From Calliopsis andreniformis (lineage: Eukaryota > Arthropoda > Insecta > Hymenoptera > Andrenidae), in the NCBI RefSeq assembly GCF_051401765.1, contig NW_027480481.1, positions 1,612,001 to 1,676,000 of the forward strand: a stretch of DNA of 64,000 nt. The letters are read 5' to 3'. The position numbers were made by a program, and so were the translations under genes. Shown one piece after another: positions 63,927-64,000 of this stretch. The notes below the pieces were generated by a model that saw only the letters and a list, made by a program, of their open reading frames with translations, made no database searches and was not told the DNA's origin. Each line of letters begins with the position of its first letter. Position 1 is the stretch's first letter.

Positions 63927-64000
63927 AATCCTCAATCCTCTTTCCTCAAACCTCAATCCTCAACCCTCAGTCCTCATCCTCAATTCTCAATTCTCAATCC

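Larger units (their letters stand above)
1..64000. repeat. Heptanucleotide satellite array (AATCCTC)n, whole window
   Basis: The window reads as successive 7-base units close to AATCCTC from the first base to the last. Common variants are AATACTC, AATCTTC, AACCCTC, AGTCCTC and AAACCTC. Pure runs are short, about eight or nine units at most (for example near 3873-3934). The + strand has very little G; the consensus unit has A2, T2, C3 and no G. No block of unique sequence interrupts the array and neither edge is reached. Tandem DNA of this length with nested higher-order repeats is typical of eukaryotic heterochromatin; the species and chromosomal position are not readable from it. Forward open reading frames encode only the PQSSILN heptapeptide and are treated as by-products. 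Confidence 0.97.
62559..64000. repeat. Heptamer stretch to the window edge
   Basis: It holds two H segments (62727 and 63871) and, between them, the second copy of the 60-kb block. The array runs out of the window without a change of character. Confidence 0.8.

Noticed and set aside
1..64000. Telomeric array
   Set aside because: GAGGATT on the G-rich strand is a 7-mer like some plant telomere units, but it is not a known telomere sequence that I can name, it is heavily degenerate and it has nested higher-order repeats.

Overview
The whole 64 kb window is one continuous satellite array built on a 7-bp unit. Read on the + strand the consensus is AATCCTC (GAGGATT on the other strand). I see no gene, RNA gene, transposon, CRISPR array or unique sequence, and neither edge of the array lies in the window. 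A tandem array of this size and layering points to a eukaryotic chromosome, probably heterochromatin of a pericentromeric, subtelomeric or similar block. The sequence does not let me name the species.

Three layers of structure are visible. The lowest is the degenerate heptamer, with pure runs of only about eight or nine units. The second is a set of strongly diverged marker modules. I located 83 of them, all in the same orientation, and most are exactly 28 heptamers (196 bp) long with the heptamer register kept. They fall into related subfamilies, named here A (A0, A1, A2), B (B1, B2, B3), C, D, E (E1, E2), F and a short form G. They can be aligned heptamer by heptamer around a near-invariant 13th unit, AATAGAA, so I infer one ancestral module. 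The third layer is higher-order repeats and segmental duplications of 0.1 to 7 kb that carry these modules in fixed order.

Layout: 1-930 module-free heptamers. 931-8207 A-C-B higher-order units with a core period of 1,873 bp. 7550-9850 a block shared with 19950-22250. 10-13.4 kb D, C+E and G modules. 13.45-20.0 kb a block repeated at 30.2-37.1 kb. 20-25.1 kb a mosaic of pieces from 8-9.8 kb and 17-19 kb. 25.5-30.2 kb a tandem pair of about 3.0 kb. 37-41 kb mixed B, D and hybrid modules. 40.6-54.6 kb several 1-1.4 kb duplicated blocks carrying A2, C+B1 and C+E2. 54.6-59.8 kb a dense run of A2 modules. 60-64 kb two diverged copies of another block.

The + strand has many open reading frames with the peptide pattern PQSSILN. 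These follow from the unit itself: 7 is not a multiple of 3, so all three forward frames read the same seven-residue repeat without a stop, while every frame of the other strand meets TGA about every 21 bases. I do not annotate any of them as coding. The main interest is structural: register-locked 28-unit modules, constant spacing between module types, one-base-short units that account for the register shifts I checked, and several chimeric modules that mark exchange between distant parts of the array.
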